Shown here: positions 26,051 through 34,752 of the stretch, piece after piece
Layout: every line of letters begins with the position of its first letter
Numbering within the stretch: position 1 is the first letter of the stretch
Source of the DNA: Eubacterium sp. 1001713B170207_170306_E7
Lineage (GTDB): Bacteria; Bacillota; Clostridia; Eubacteriales; Eubacteriaceae
Reading direction: 5' to 3'
Assembly: GCF_015547515.1 (NCBI RefSeq)
Contig: NZ_JADMVE010000005.1
Location: 62,001 to 126,000 of the forward strand
Length of the DNA: 64,000 nucleotides
Notes under the pieces: generated by a model
What the model was told of the DNA's origin: nothing
The model's input: only the letters and a program-made list of their open reading frames with translations
Databases searched by the model: none
Program-made: the position numbers and the translations under genes

Positions 26051-27436
26051 ATGCACTGCAAAAAGAAAAAACGCACCGTTCTGGCCCTGGCCGCCCTGCT
26101 GCTTTTTACCGCGGGCTGCCAGCGCGCCGAGGCTCCATCCTCTGGCAGCGCGGTAAGGCCAGACACCCCTTCCTCCCAAGCCGGGGAGGCCTTTGACCAC
26201 GATTCTGTTTTCCCCCGGCACAGCCCATACGGCACCGGCGTCGGGGCCATGCCGGGCCGGGTATCCTGGGTTCATGACCCGGATTCGGTCACCTGGGACG
26301 GGGAGGGCTATTGGTGGCAGCCCGGACACTTTGATACCGACGCTGTCCAGACCATGGTGGATGACGGCATCGCCTCCCTGGCCGGCGAGACCAGCGTGGA
26401 GGCCGGCTGGCAGAAGCTGTTTACCGCCCACAATGCTGCCCGCGGCGAGAGCGGCGGCTACCAGCCCGGCCAGAAGCTCGCCATCAAGGCCAATATGAAT
26501 GGCTCCGGGGCCTACGCCGACGATACCAGCGGTGAAACCCGGGAGAGCTACTGCAATCCCGTCCTGTTGAGGGCGCTGCTCACCTCGCTGGTCACCCAGG
26601 CCGGTGTATCCCCGGCGGACATTACGGTCTACGACGCCGGGCGTACCTTTCCGGATTATATGCGGGAGCTGTGCGGCTCCGGCGTCCTGGAGGGCGTCCG
26701 GTTCCAGTACCGCGATCTTCTCGGTGAAAATGACGCCGAAGCGGACTTAAGCGCCCCGGTGGTCTGGTCGACGCCGGTGAGCGGCGAGACCAACTACCTG
26801 CCCACCTGTGTGACTGAGGCCAGATACCTCATCAACCTGGCGAATCTGAAGGGCCATGTCTATGGTATTACCCTCTGCGCCAAAAACCATTTTGGTACCA
26901 TCATGAACGCCAACCGTATGCGCGCCCCGGAGGCGGCGGGCATTCACCGCTACCTGACCGCCAGCCAGATGAACGCCTACACCGTGCTGGTGGACCTCAT
27001 GGCCAATTACCAGACCGGCGAAAAAACCATGCTCTATATGCTGGACGCCCTCATCGCTGCGCCGGGCGAAAGCGTCGCCATTACCGGGGACAACTCGAAA
27101 TGGCAGCAAGCGCCTTTTAACGGCAGCTACACAGCCAGCGTTTTTCTGTCACAGGACCCGGTGGCCATCGACTCGGTCGGCGCAGACTTTCTGATAAACG
27201 AACCCACCGTCACCGAAAGAAACAGCGCTCTGAGGGATAACCCCAATGTGGAAAACTACCTGCACGAGGCCGGTCTGGTAGCTGAAGCCCCCTCGGGCAC
27301 TGTGTACCGCAACGGAAACGGCCAGCCCGTCACCAACCTCGGCGTCCACGAGCACTGGAACAACCCGGCGCAAAAGCAGTACAGCCGCAATCTGGGCCAG
27401 GACGAGGGCATTGAGCTTCTTCAAATCGAAAAATGA
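26051..27436 (+). CDS. DUF362-family lipoprotein
   Basis: A 461-residue exported protein. The signal KKKKRTVLALAALLLFTAGC gives a lipoprotein Cys at ~22. The rest is a DUF362 domain: KLAIKANMNGSG, CNPVLLRALLTSLVTQAGVSPADITVYDAGRTFPDYM, LINLANLKGHVYGITLCAKNHFGTIMN, and the C-terminal SQDPVAIDSVGADFLINE. DUF362 proteins often accompany iron-sulfur and redox systems, but no biochemical role is established that I can name. The 4Fe-4S motifs seen in some members are absent here. AAAGGAG precedes the ATG. It shares the domain with the shorter lipoprotein at 28218-29231. Confidence 0.82.
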   Translation: MHCKKKKRTVLALAALLLFTAGCQRAEAPSSGSAVRPDTPSSQAGEAFDHDSVFPRHSPYGTGVGAMPGRVSWVHDPDSVTWDGEGYWWQPGHFDTDAVQTMVDDGIASLAGETSVEAGWQKLFTAHNAARGESGGYQPGQKLAIKANMNGSGAYADDTSGETRESYCNPVLLRALLTSLVTQAGVSPADITVYDAGRTFPDYMRELCGSGVLEGVRFQYRDLLGENDAEADLSAPVVWSTPVSGETNYLPTCVTEARYLINLANLKGHVYGITLCAKNHFGTIMNANRMRAPEAAGIHRYLTASQMNAYTVLVDLMANYQTGEKTMLYMLDALIAAPGESVAITGDNSKWQQAPFNGSYTASVFLSQDPVAIDSVGADFLINEPTVTERNSALRDNPNVENYLHEAGLVAEAPSGTVYRNGNGQPVTNLGVHEHWNNPAQKQYSRNLGQDEGIELLQIEK

Positions 27437-27495
27437 CAGCGACGGCGCGAAGCCCTTTTTTCTTAAAAAATACTTTAGACGGCCGCGTCCGGTCC

Positions 27496-27526
27496 TTGAC
27501 TTGAAGCGAACTCCAAGTGATAAAGT
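27496..27526 (+). promoter_or_regulatory. MerR-type promoter/operator (19-bp spacer)
   Basis: TTGACT (27496-27501) and TAAAGT (27521-27526) are separated by 19 bases, and the spacer holds the dyad ACTTG-N10-CAAGT. A long spacer with an internal dyad is the hallmark of MerR-activated promoters. It drives the exported flavodoxin/DUF362/permease operon; the MerR gene at 31186 is the obvious candidate activator. Confidence 0.72.
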
Positions 27527-27570
27527 GTAGAAAGTTAATGCGCTAAAGCATTCAAACAGGAGGTATTCAA

Positions 27571-28197
27571 ATGAAAAAATTACTGATTTTACTCGTCACC
27601 GGTATAACACTGCTGGCTCTGACGGCCTGCAGCAGCACCCCGGGCGGCCAGAACACGGCTGAAAGCACCCCCTCGCCCAGCGCGTCTTCGCAGGAGCAGG
27701 CGGACGCGGACGGCGGAAGCCGTGTGCTGATCGCCTATTTTACCCAGACCGGCAACACCGAAGCTGTGGCAAACAAAATCGCCGGCCTTACCGGCGGCAC
27801 GCTTTTCCAGGTGGAAACCGCCGAGGCTTACCCTGAGGATTACGACGCCCTGACCGACCGGGCACAGCAGGAGCAGGATGAAAACGCGCGTCCGGCCCTT
27901 TCCACCCATGTGAATAACATGGGAAGCTACGATATTGTCTTTGTGGGCTACCCCATCTGGTGGGGCACCATGCCCATGGCAATGTCCACCTTCCTGGAAG
28001 AATATGACTTTTCCGGCAAAACCGTGATCCCCTTCTGCACCCACGGGGGCAGCGCACTGGGCAGCAGCGAGCAGGACATGGCCGCGCTCATTCCCGGTGC
28101 AGACCTGCGCGGCGGCCTCGCGGTCAGAAGCGGAGAGGCTGACACCTCGGACAGCGCGGTTCAGAGCTTTATCCAGGAGCTCGGCTTTGAATTCTAA
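27571..28197 (+). CDS. Flavodoxin-domain lipoprotein (exported flavodoxin)
   Basis: A 208-residue protein. Signal KKLLILLVTGITLLALTAC has a perfect lipobox (LTAC, Cys ~20), followed by a Ser/Pro/Gln linker (to ~55) and a full flavodoxin domain: VLIAYFTQTGNTEAVANKIA (phosphate loop), YDIVFVGYPIWWGTMPMAMSTFLEEYDFSGKTVIPFCTHGGSALGSS (isoalloxazine loops). A flavodoxin outside the membrane is unusual, since most are cytoplasmic. FMN would have to be supplied outside or the holoprotein exported folded. AGGAGGTATTC precedes the ATG. It is the first gene of an operon with a DUF362 lipoprotein and a permease. Confidence 0.92.
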   Translation: MKKLLILLVTGITLLALTACSSTPGGQNTAESTPSPSASSQEQADADGGSRVLIAYFTQTGNTEAVANKIAGLTGGTLFQVETAEAYPEDYDALTDRAQQEQDENARPALSTHVNNMGSYDIVFVGYPIWWGTMPMAMSTFLEEYDFSGKTVIPFCTHGGSALGSSEQDMAALIPGADLRGGLAVRSGEADTSDSAVQSFIQELGFEF

Positions 28198-28217
28198 GCC
28201 CGGGGCAGAGGATAGAG

Positions 28218-29231
28218 ATGAAAACCAAAAGCATTTTTCTGCTCGCGGCGCTGCTGCTGTGTCCCGCGCTGGCCGGCTGTACCCCGCCGGACACACAGCC
28301 AGACAACAGCACCGAACCAGCGGCCCAATCACAAAATGAAGGAGAACGATCCCCCATGAATCCAAACACCAGTCATTCACCGGCTGTCTATATGACAACC
28401 GATATCACTTCTGAGGGCCTGATGGCCGTCTACGAAGCCCTGGAGGCTTCCCCGGACGGCAATATCGCGGTCAAGCTCTCCACCGGCGAGCCGGGCAGCA
28501 ATTACCTGCGCACCGACCTGATCGGTGATCTCGTCCAAAGCCTGAACGGCACCATCGTGGAGTGCAACACCGCTTACGGCGGCGCCCGCGCCGGCACGGC
28601 CATGCACTACCAGGTGGCTGAGGACCACGGCTATACGGCCATCGCCGACGTGGACATTCTGGACGAAAACGGCTCGATGACCCTGCCGGTTACAGGCGGC
28701 CGTCACCTGAGTGAAAACTTTGTGGGCAAAAACTTTGAAAACTACACCGATTATGTGGTGCTCTCCCACTTTAAGGGACACGCCATGGCCGGTTACGGCG
28801 GAGCCATCAAAAATATTTCCATCGGCATCGCCTCGGCCGAGGGCAAGGCCCACATCCACAGCGGGGGCACTGGCGGCAGCATGTGGAGCGGCGACCAGGA
28901 CGCTTTTCTCGAATCCATGGCGGAGGCCGGAAAATCCGTGACCGACGCCCTGGACGGGCGGCTGCTGTACATCAATGTCATGAACCGGCTTTCTGTGGAC
29001 TGTGACTGCGACACCAGCCCTGCCGAGCCAGACATGCACGACATCGGTATTCTGGCCTCCTACGACCCTGTCGCCGTGGACCAGGCCTGTGTGGATCTGG
29101 TGTACAGCGCCCCGGACGGCCAGTCCCTGATCAACCGGATTGAGTCGCGCAACGGTCTGCTGACCCTGGCCCACGCCGAGGCCATTGGTCTCGGCAGCCG
29201 GAGCTATGAGCTCATCAGCCTTGATGCTTGA
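28218..29231 (+). CDS. DUF362-family lipoprotein (short form)
   Basis: A 337-residue lipoprotein: KTKSIFLLAALLLCPALAGC with lipobox LAGC. The DUF362 domain follows: IAVKLSTGEPGSNYLRTDLIGDLVQSLNGTIVECNTAYGG, DYVVLSHFKGHAMAGYGGAIKNISIGIASAEGKAHIHS, and SYDPVAVDQACVDLVYS. It is 20 bases after the exported flavodoxin gene and overlaps the permease start by 8 bases. Together with the flavodoxin it suggests an extracytoplasmic redox unit, but the reaction is unknown. Confidence 0.85.
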   Translation: MKTKSIFLLAALLLCPALAGCTPPDTQPDNSTEPAAQSQNEGERSPMNPNTSHSPAVYMTTDITSEGLMAVYEALEASPDGNIAVKLSTGEPGSNYLRTDLIGDLVQSLNGTIVECNTAYGGARAGTAMHYQVAEDHGYTAIADVDILDENGSMTLPVTGGRHLSENFVGKNFENYTDYVVLSHFKGHAMAGYGGAIKNISIGIASAEGKAHIHSGGTGGSMWSGDQDAFLESMAEAGKSVTDALDGRLLYINVMNRLSVDCDCDTSPAEPDMHDIGILASYDPVAVDQACVDLVYSAPDGQSLINRIESRNGLLTLAHAEAIGLGSRSYELISLDA

Positions 29232-30126
29232 GACCCTGCAGCGTGAGGCTGTGTACCTCTGGTACTTTTTCAGTCTCCAGCTTTATCAGATTTTTCCCTA
29301 CTGGGTGCTGGGCATGCTGCTCGGCTCCTTTATCTCCGTTTTTCTGAAAGACCCGATGCACCGCCTTTTCAGCACACTCGGAAAAATGGCGCCGGGCATA
29401 CCCGGTATTCTGGCCGCCAGCGCGCTGGGCATTGCCTCACCGCTGTGCCTGTACGGAACTGTCCCCATTGCGGCCTCCTTTGCCAAAGGCGGCGTCCGGC
29501 AGGACTGGCTCGCGGCCTTTATGATGAGCTCTGTGCTGCTCAACCCCCAGCTCATCATCTACAGCGCGGCTCTGGGTCGGGCCGCCCTGGCCATACGCCT
29601 GGTGTCCTGCTTCCTCTGCGGCGCAGCTGCCGGGCTGCTTCTGCGCCGCTTCTATCCGGACAGGCCGTTTTTTAACTTCAGCGGATTTGACATGCCCAAA
29701 AGCCGGGATACTGACCCCGATATTTTGCGGCGTTTTCTCAAGAATCTCGGCCGGAACCTCCGGGCAACCGGGCCGTACTTTCTGCTCGGCATGGTGCTCT
29801 CCGCGCTGTTTCAGCGCTATGTTCCCCCTGAAATATTGACGCGGCTCTTTGGTGGCAGTGAGGCCCTCGGTGTGCTCATGGCCGCCACCATCGGCGTGCC
29901 GCTTTACGCCTGCGGCGGGGGCACCATCCCGCTTTTGCAGGCCTGGCTTTACGACGGCATGAGCCTGGGCAGCGCGGCGGCCTTTATGATCACCGGACCT
30001 GCCACCAAGATCACCAACCTCGGCGCGCTCAAGATCATCCTCGGCCTGCGGCGTTTTCTCATCTATCTTCTTTTTGTCATTTCCTGGGCCCTGCTGACCG
30101 GCCTGGTCGTCAATCAATTACTATAA
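29224..30126 (+). CDS. YraQ/UPF0718-type permease
   Basis: A 300-residue membrane protein with about eight helices, of the YraQ-like (DUF318) permease family. Recognisable parts: GMLLGSFISVFL, LGIASPLCLYGTVPIAASFAKGGVRQDWLAAFMMSSVLLNPQLIIYS, and GVPLYACGGGTIPLLQAWLYDGMSLGSAAAFMITGPATKITNLGALK. Relatives include ArsP-type organoarsenical exporters, but the arsenic-binding signature cannot be judged here. The ATG at 29224 is embedded in the end of the DUF362 gene (ATG...TGA overlap); the earlier in-frame ATG at 29185 lies deep in that gene. A terminator follows. Confidence 0.85.
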   Translation: MLETLQREAVYLWYFFSLQLYQIFPYWVLGMLLGSFISVFLKDPMHRLFSTLGKMAPGIPGILAASALGIASPLCLYGTVPIAASFAKGGVRQDWLAAFMMSSVLLNPQLIIYSAALGRAALAIRLVSCFLCGAAAGLLLRRFYPDRPFFNFSGFDMPKSRDTDPDILRRFLKNLGRNLRATGPYFLLGMVLSALFQRYVPPEILTRLFGGSEALGVLMAATIGVPLYACGGGTIPLLQAWLYDGMSLGSAAAFMITGPATKITNLGALKIILGLRRFLIYLLFVISWALLTGLVVNQLL

Positions 30127-30129
30127 AAC

Positions 30130-30160
30130 CGGCGCCTCTTGAAAAGGGCGCCTTTCCTGT
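30130..30160 (+). terminator. Terminator after the permease gene
   Basis: GGCGCC-TCTTGAAAAG-GGCGCC followed by TTTCC. GC-rich stem, short T-run. Confidence 0.7.
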
Positions 30161-30193
30161 GCTATTATTTCAGATATAGAAAGGGGTGTCTCC

Positions 30194-31114
30194 ATGGAAC
30201 TTCGTGTATTAAGTTATTTTTTAATGGTGGCCCGTGAGGAAAACATCACCCGGGCAGCCAGCCTGCTCCACATCACCCAGCCCACCCTCTCCAGACAGCT
30301 CATGCAGCTGGAGGACGAGCTCGGCGTAAAGCTGTTCAGGCGCAGCAACCACAACATTGTCCTGACCGACGACGGCATGCTGCTGAAGCGCCGCGCCCAG
30401 GAAATCGTGTCGCTCTCCGAGAAAACCAAGCGGGAATTTCTTCACAAGGAGGAGCACCTCACCGGGGAGATCGCCATCGGGAGCGGTGAGCTGCACAGCA
30501 CCCAGTTTCTTGCCGAGCTTATCACCGCCTTCCACGAGCAGTATCCCATGGTTCAGTTTCAGATCTACAGCGGAAACGCGGACAACATCAAGGAGCGCAT
30601 CGAACAGGGCATCCTGGACCTTGGCCTCTTGCTGGAGCCTGTGGATATCCGGAAGTACGCGTTTATCCGCACGCCGCTCAGGGAAGAGTGGGGCGTTTTG
30701 ATGCGCGAGGACTGCGCGCTTTCGTCAAAGGCGTTTATCTCCCCCCGGGATCTGGTCCATGTTCCGCTCATCGCGTCCAGGCGCGAGCTGGTTCAGAATG
30801 AGCTGGTCAACTGGTTCGGCGAGTATGCCGACCAGATCGAGATCGTCGCCTCCGGCAATTTGCAGTATAACCTGGCGGTCCTGGTACAGAAAAAGATGGG
30901 CGTCGCCTTTACCCTGAGGCTTGACAGCCATTATGACGGCCTCTGCTTTATTCCCGTCTTTCCCAAAATGGACTCCGGCTCGGTCATGGCCTGGAAAAAA
31001 ACCCAGACCTTCTCACCCGCAACAGCGGCCTTCATTGATTTCACAAAGAAATACGTCAAAAGCATTGCCTGCAATGAAAAACAAGCATTAGACATACCTG
31101 AAAATACGCTATAA
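30194..31114 (+). CDS. LysR-family regulator, paralog of 24397-25290
   Basis: A 306-residue LysR-type regulator. Helix-turn-helix MELRVLSYFLMVAREENITRAASLLHITQPTLSRQLMQLEDELGVKLF (1-48), then an effector domain. AAAGGGGTG precedes the ATG. It lies between the permease and MerR genes, in their direction. High similarity to the other LysR suggests duplication of a regulator together with its flavodoxin target: each LysR has a flavodoxin gene nearby. Confidence 0.92.
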   Translation: MELRVLSYFLMVAREENITRAASLLHITQPTLSRQLMQLEDELGVKLFRRSNHNIVLTDDGMLLKRRAQEIVSLSEKTKREFLHKEEHLTGEIAIGSGELHSTQFLAELITAFHEQYPMVQFQIYSGNADNIKERIEQGILDLGLLLEPVDIRKYAFIRTPLREEWGVLMREDCALSSKAFISPRDLVHVPLIASRRELVQNELVNWFGEYADQIEIVASGNLQYNLAVLVQKKMGVAFTLRLDSHYDGLCFIPVFPKMDSGSVMAWKKTQTFSPATAAFIDFTKKYVKSIACNEKQALDIPENTL

Positions 31115-31117
31115 AAT

Positions 31118-31150
31118 ATAGGTGTTCCCGAAAGGGGCGCCTATTTTTGT
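31118..31150 (+). terminator. Terminator after the LysR gene
   Basis: ATAGGTG-type stem (ATAGG ... CCC gaaa GGG ... CCTAT) followed by TTTTTG. Confidence 0.7.
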
Positions 31151-31185
31151 TTTGTTTAAAACCATCACAGGGAAGGAGTGCGGAA

Positions 31186-31539
31186 ATGACCATTGATGAA
31201 GCGAGCGAGCGATATAACATTCCCATCAAAATTCTGCGGGAATACGAGCGTTGGGGGCTGTGCGGCGAGGTAAAAAAAGTCATGGGCGCGTGGCAGTATG
31301 ACGACACCGACATTGAGCGCCTGAGCATGATCATGACCCTGCATGACATCGGCTTTACCAACCAGGAGATCGAAGCGTACATGAAGCTGCTGCTGGAGGA
31401 GGAAAACTCCGAGGAGGCGCGCCTGCGCATGCTCAACGAAAAGCGCAGAACCGCGCTGGACGAGATCCACTTCAGGGAACAGCAGGTGAGCCGGCTGGAC
31501 TACCTCCGGCATGAGATGAATAAAGGCAGACAGCGTTAA
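31186..31539 (+). CDS. MerR-family regulator
   Basis: A 117-residue MerR-type activator. The winged helix is TIDEASERYNIPIKILREYERWGLCGEVKKVMGAWQYDDTDIERLSMIMTLHDIGFTNQEIEAYMKLL (1-66), followed by a coiled-coil dimer helix (70-115). No C-terminal metal-binding cysteines are present, so a metal sensor is unlikely. The ATG at 31186 is chosen over an upstream TTG-like start (31147) for its GGAAGGAG box. It probably acts on the MerR-type promoter at 27496, and perhaps on the cupin/AKR/CMD genes that follow. Confidence 0.9.
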   Translation: MTIDEASERYNIPIKILREYERWGLCGEVKKVMGAWQYDDTDIERLSMIMTLHDIGFTNQEIEAYMKLLLEEENSEEARLRMLNEKRRTALDEIHFREQQVSRLDYLRHEMNKGRQR

Positions 31540-31576
31540 GCGGAAAATAAAAATTTAATTTAAAGGAGCACTGAAA

Positions 31577-31993
31577 ATGAATCCAGAAAACAATCACCAG
31601 CCCGTCTTTCCATTGGGCGGGGCCAACGAGGCCTTTGCACCGTATTTTACAGGCCAGAGCTATCTGAATATGCTGACCACCCAGGGCGTTCCCATCGGAA
31701 ACGTAACCTTTGAGCCGGGCTGCCGCAACAACTGGCACATCCACCAGGCTCGTCAGGGCGGCGGCCAGATCCTGCTCTGCACCGACGGCCGCGGCTGGTA
31801 CCAGGAGTGGGGAAAGGAAGCCCGTGAGCTGCACCCCGGCGACGTGGTAGTCATCCCCGCCGGCGTCAAGCACTGGCACGGCGCGGCAAAGGACAGCTGG
31901 TTCACCCACCTGGCGGTGGAGGTCCCCGGCGAGGCCGCCTCAAACGAATGGCTTGAGCCCGTGGACGACGCCCACTACAGCACCCTTAAATAA
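31577..31993 (+). CDS. Cupin-domain protein
   Basis: A 138-residue single-domain cupin. Motif 1 is NNWHIHQARQGGGQILLCTDGRGWYQEWG and motif 2 is LHPGDVVVIPAGVKHWHGAA, with the metal-binding His residues present. Such small cupins next to carboxymuconolactone-decarboxylase-family and aldo/keto reductase genes are common, but the reaction is not known. AAAGGAG precedes the ATG. It lies 37 bases after the MerR gene. Confidence 0.9.
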   Translation: MNPENNHQPVFPLGGANEAFAPYFTGQSYLNMLTTQGVPIGNVTFEPGCRNNWHIHQARQGGGQILLCTDGRGWYQEWGKEARELHPGDVVVIPAGVKHWHGAAKDSWFTHLAVEVPGEAASNEWLEPVDDAHYSTLK

Positions 31994-32053
31994 TGCGCGC
32001 GGCCATACCCGGCCGCTTCGGAAAAACTTTGAATAACAGAAGGAGTATCGAAC

Positions 32054-33175
32054 ATGACATATCTCGGAGAAAACATTAAAAAGCTGGGGTTTGGCCTGAT
32101 GCGGCTGCCCCAGGAAAACGGCGTCATCGACGTGGAACAGGTAAAGGAAATGGTCGACCTGTATCTGACGGCCGGCTTCACCTATTTTGACACCGCCTGG
32201 GCCTACAATGGCAGCGAGGACGCCATCCGTCAGGCGCTGGTAGAGCGCTATCCCAGAGAAAAATACCAGCTGGCCACCAAAAACGCCGCATGGATCAACT
32301 GTAAAACCCGCGAGGAGGCCACGGCGCAGTTCGACACCTCGCTGCGGCAGACCGGGGCCGGCTACTTTGATTTTTACCTGCTGCACAACCTGGGTGAAGC
32401 CCGCACCCAGTATTTTGACGATTTTGACATGTGGAGCTGGATACAGGAGAAAAAACAGGAGGGTCTGATCCGGCACATTGGATTCTCGTTTCACTCGACA
32501 CCAGAGGAGCTGGACGCCCTTCTGACCGCACACCCCGAAATGGAGTTTGTCCAGCTCCAGATCAACTACGCCGACTGGGAAAACCCGGCCGTCCAGTCCC
32601 GCGCATGCTACGAGACCGCGCGCAAGCACGGCAAGCCCGTCATCGTCATGGAGCCAGTAAAGGGCGGTATGCTGGCCACCCCGCCCGAGGCCGTGGAAGC
32701 CATTCTGAAAGCTGCTGAACCGGACGCCTCAGCCGCCTCCTGGGGCGTGCGCTTTGCGGCCGACCTGGAGGGTGTGATCACCGTGCTCTCCGGAATGAGC
32801 AGCGCCGGACAGGTGCGGGATAACGTGACCTGCATGAAAGATTTTACCGGCCTGAACGCCGAGCAGCGGGAAACCCTGGAAAAGGCGCGGAAGGCACTGG
32901 AGGCCATCCCGCTGATTCCCTGCACCACCTGCGACTACTGCGCAAAGGTCTGCCCGCAAAACATCGGAATCTCCGGTTCCTTCACCGCCATGAATTACCT
33001 GACCCTCTACGGCAATAAAGAGGCGGCCAAAAGCCAGGAAAACTGGCTGGTCGGCGGACACGGCAAATCCGCCGCCGCAGAGTGTATCCAGTGCGGCGAA
33101 TGTGAGCAGGCGTGTCCGCAGCACATTGCCATCAGAGAGCATCTGGAACAGGTTTCCAAAACGCTGGCCGGCTGA
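32054..33175 (+). CDS. Aldo/keto reductase with C-terminal 4Fe-4S domain
   Basis: A 373-residue fusion. Residues 1-270 form an aldo/keto reductase barrel (KLGFGLMRLP, FDTAWAYNGSE with catalytic Asp/Tyr, YQLATKNA with Lys, YFDFYLLHNL with His). The C-terminal ~90 residues hold Cys clusters CTTCDYCAKVCP and CIQCGECEQACP for two 4Fe-4S clusters. Such enzymes couple ferredoxin/flavodoxin-like electron flow to carbonyl reduction. AGAAGGAG precedes the ATG. It is in an operon with the cupin and the CMD-family gene. Confidence 0.93.
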   Translation: MTYLGENIKKLGFGLMRLPQENGVIDVEQVKEMVDLYLTAGFTYFDTAWAYNGSEDAIRQALVERYPREKYQLATKNAAWINCKTREEATAQFDTSLRQTGAGYFDFYLLHNLGEARTQYFDDFDMWSWIQEKKQEGLIRHIGFSFHSTPEELDALLTAHPEMEFVQLQINYADWENPAVQSRACYETARKHGKPVIVMEPVKGGMLATPPEAVEAILKAAEPDASAASWGVRFAADLEGVITVLSGMSSAGQVRDNVTCMKDFTGLNAEQRETLEKARKALEAIPLIPCTTCDYCAKVCPQNIGISGSFTAMNYLTLYGNKEAAKSQENWLVGGHGKSAAAECIQCGECEQACPQHIAIREHLEQVSKTLAG

Positions 33176-33193
33176 CCCGGCAGGAGGTTTAAA

Positions 33194-33886
33194 ATGAATT
33201 TACACGAAACAGACCCGGAATTTATGGCGCGTTACGAGCACTTCGCTTTTGAGGAGGTGCCCGGCGAGGCGGGACAGCAGCTGGATCCGTCCACCCGGTA
33301 TCTGGCCATCCTGTCCGCCCTCATGGGGTGCCAGGGCGTCGACGAATACCGCGAAATGCTGCCAGAGGCTCTGGAAGCCGGACTGACGCCGGTGATGGTA
33401 AAAGAAGCCGTCTACCAGTCCGTCGACTACCTGGGCATGGGGCGCAGCCTGCCGTTCCTGACCGCGACCAACGATATTCTGCTGGCGCGCGGCGTCCGGC
33501 TGCCGCTCGAGGGACAGGCCACTACCACCCTTGAGAACCGGTTGGAGAAAGGCGCGCAGGCACAGGCCGACATCTTTGGCGAAGGTATGAAAGACTTCTG
33601 GAAGGGCGGCCACATCAACCGCTGGCTCGCGGCAAACTGCTTCGGCGATTATTATACGCGAACCGGGCTGAACCTCGCCCAGAGAGAAATGATCACCTTT
33701 TGTTTTCTGGCCGCCCAGGGCGGCTGCGAACCACAGCTTACCTCACACGCCGCCGGAAACATGCGCCTTGGAAACAGTCCGGATTTCCTGATAAGGGTTG
33801 TGTCACAGTGCCTTCCCTACATTGGCTATCCCCGCAGCCTGAACGCCATCACCTGTGTCCAGAAAGCCGCCGAAGCCGCTGAATAA
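33194..33886 (+). CDS. Carboxymuconolactone decarboxylase (CMD)-family protein
   Basis: A 230-residue protein with two CMD-like halves: STRYLAILSALMGCQGVDEYREMLPEALEAGLTPVMVKEAVYQSVDYLGMGRSLPFL (~32-90) and REMITFCFLAAQGGCEPQLTSHAAGNMRLGNSPDFLIRVVSQCLPYIGYPRSLNAI (~160-225). The AhpD-type CxxC is not present, so peroxidase activity is unlikely; the true substrate is unknown. CAGGAGG precedes the ATG. It ends the operon before a strong terminator. Confidence 0.9.
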   Translation: MNLHETDPEFMARYEHFAFEEVPGEAGQQLDPSTRYLAILSALMGCQGVDEYREMLPEALEAGLTPVMVKEAVYQSVDYLGMGRSLPFLTATNDILLARGVRLPLEGQATTTLENRLEKGAQAQADIFGEGMKDFWKGGHINRWLAANCFGDYYTRTGLNLAQREMITFCFLAAQGGCEPQLTSHAAGNMRLGNSPDFLIRVVSQCLPYIGYPRSLNAITCVQKAAEAAE

Positions 33887-33949
33887 CAGTATCTCAGTAT
33901 AAATGCGTACTCCTGCCAATCCTGTAGGATACCGCTTTTTAACTTTACA

Positions 33950-33984
33950 AAAGGCCCTGTTTGAAATTGACAAACAGGGCCTTT
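33950..33984. terminator. Bidirectional terminator
   Basis: AAAGGCCCTGTTTG / CAAACAGGGCCTTT with a 7-base loop, A- and T-runs on both sides. It separates the redox operon from the convergent phage-like genes. Confidence 0.9.
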
Positions 33985-34002
33985 ACCTTTATCCTCTCAA
34001 TT

Positions 34003-34719
34003 TTAAGCCGCTTCCAGCTCCGCCTCACCCGCCGGGGTGATGGCAAAGCCGATGGGCAGCCAGCCGCCGCCGGCAATGCCGTCAATATCATGGATGACCG
34101 GCATGGTCAGGCCCCGTCCTTCGTAGTAGTAGGGCAGGGGACCCGTGTACCGCCTCTGTATGCGGCCCTCCTCAACCAGCTGCGCCAGAGCCTCAAAGGC
34201 CTGCCGGCTCCAGCCCGACCAGAAATACACTGGCTTCTGGTTAAAGGCTTCAAACACCAGGCTGCAATCGCCGTGATAATCATACCCGTAGCGGTCGAAG
34301 TTACGTTCCATATCCGTAAAGGTCGCGCCGCCATTGCTGTGGTAACGGTGGATACACTTGAGCAGCTCCTCCTTCAGATTAAATTCCGGCTTCATAAAGT
34401 CCTCCAGAATTTCGTCAAACCACAGGCGGTAGGCTTCCTTTTCCGTAATATAGCGGGCAATGTCATTAACGATGGCCAGAGCCTCGTGACAGGGGACGCC
34501 CAGCACCTTCCGCATTTTTTTGGTGTCCGGCCCCACAGGCACCATCAGCATCCGCTGGGCCCTGCACAATCTCCGAACCAGCGCGTCATTGCATTTATAG
34601 CCAAAGCGCGCCGTAAAGTCCTTTGGAATAAAGTAGGCCTGACCCTCCTTTAAGGCAACAGTCTGAACGCCAAGCTCCGGATGCGTGTAGAATTTTGTTT
34701 TTTCTGAATACATGCTCAT
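34003..34719 (-). CDS. Protein of unknown function, possibly phage-regulator-like
   Basis: A 238-residue protein I do not recognise with certainty. The N-terminal part (GQAYFIPKDFTARFGYKCNDALVRRLCRAQRMLMVPVGPDTKKMRKVLGVPCHEALAIVNDIARYITEKEAYRLWFDEILEDFM) has the look of an antirepressor-type DNA-binding domain; the C-terminal half is unlike known families to my eye. No signal peptide or membrane segment. The ATG at 34713 is also possible, with better spacing to AAGGGGA. It lies downstream of two small phage-like genes on the same strand. Confidence 0.6.
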   Translation of the reverse strand: MSMYSEKTKFYTHPELGVQTVALKEGQAYFIPKDFTARFGYKCNDALVRRLCRAQRMLMVPVGPDTKKMRKVLGVPCHEALAIVNDIARYITEKEAYRLWFDEILEDFMKPEFNLKEELLKCIHRYHSNGGATFTDMERNFDRYGYDYHGDCSLVFEAFNQKPVYFWSGWSRQAFEALAQLVEEGRIQRRYTGPLPYYYEGRGLTMPVIHDIDGIAGGGWLPIGFAITPAGEAELEAA

Positions 34720-34752
34720 TTCCCCTTTTTCTCTTCACTCTTATTTTTCGAT

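Noticed and set aside
28377-29174. 265-codon minus-strand ORF opposite the second DUF362 gene
   Set aside because: The plus-strand gene has a signal peptide and domain; the opposite frame is a by-product of high-GC third positions.
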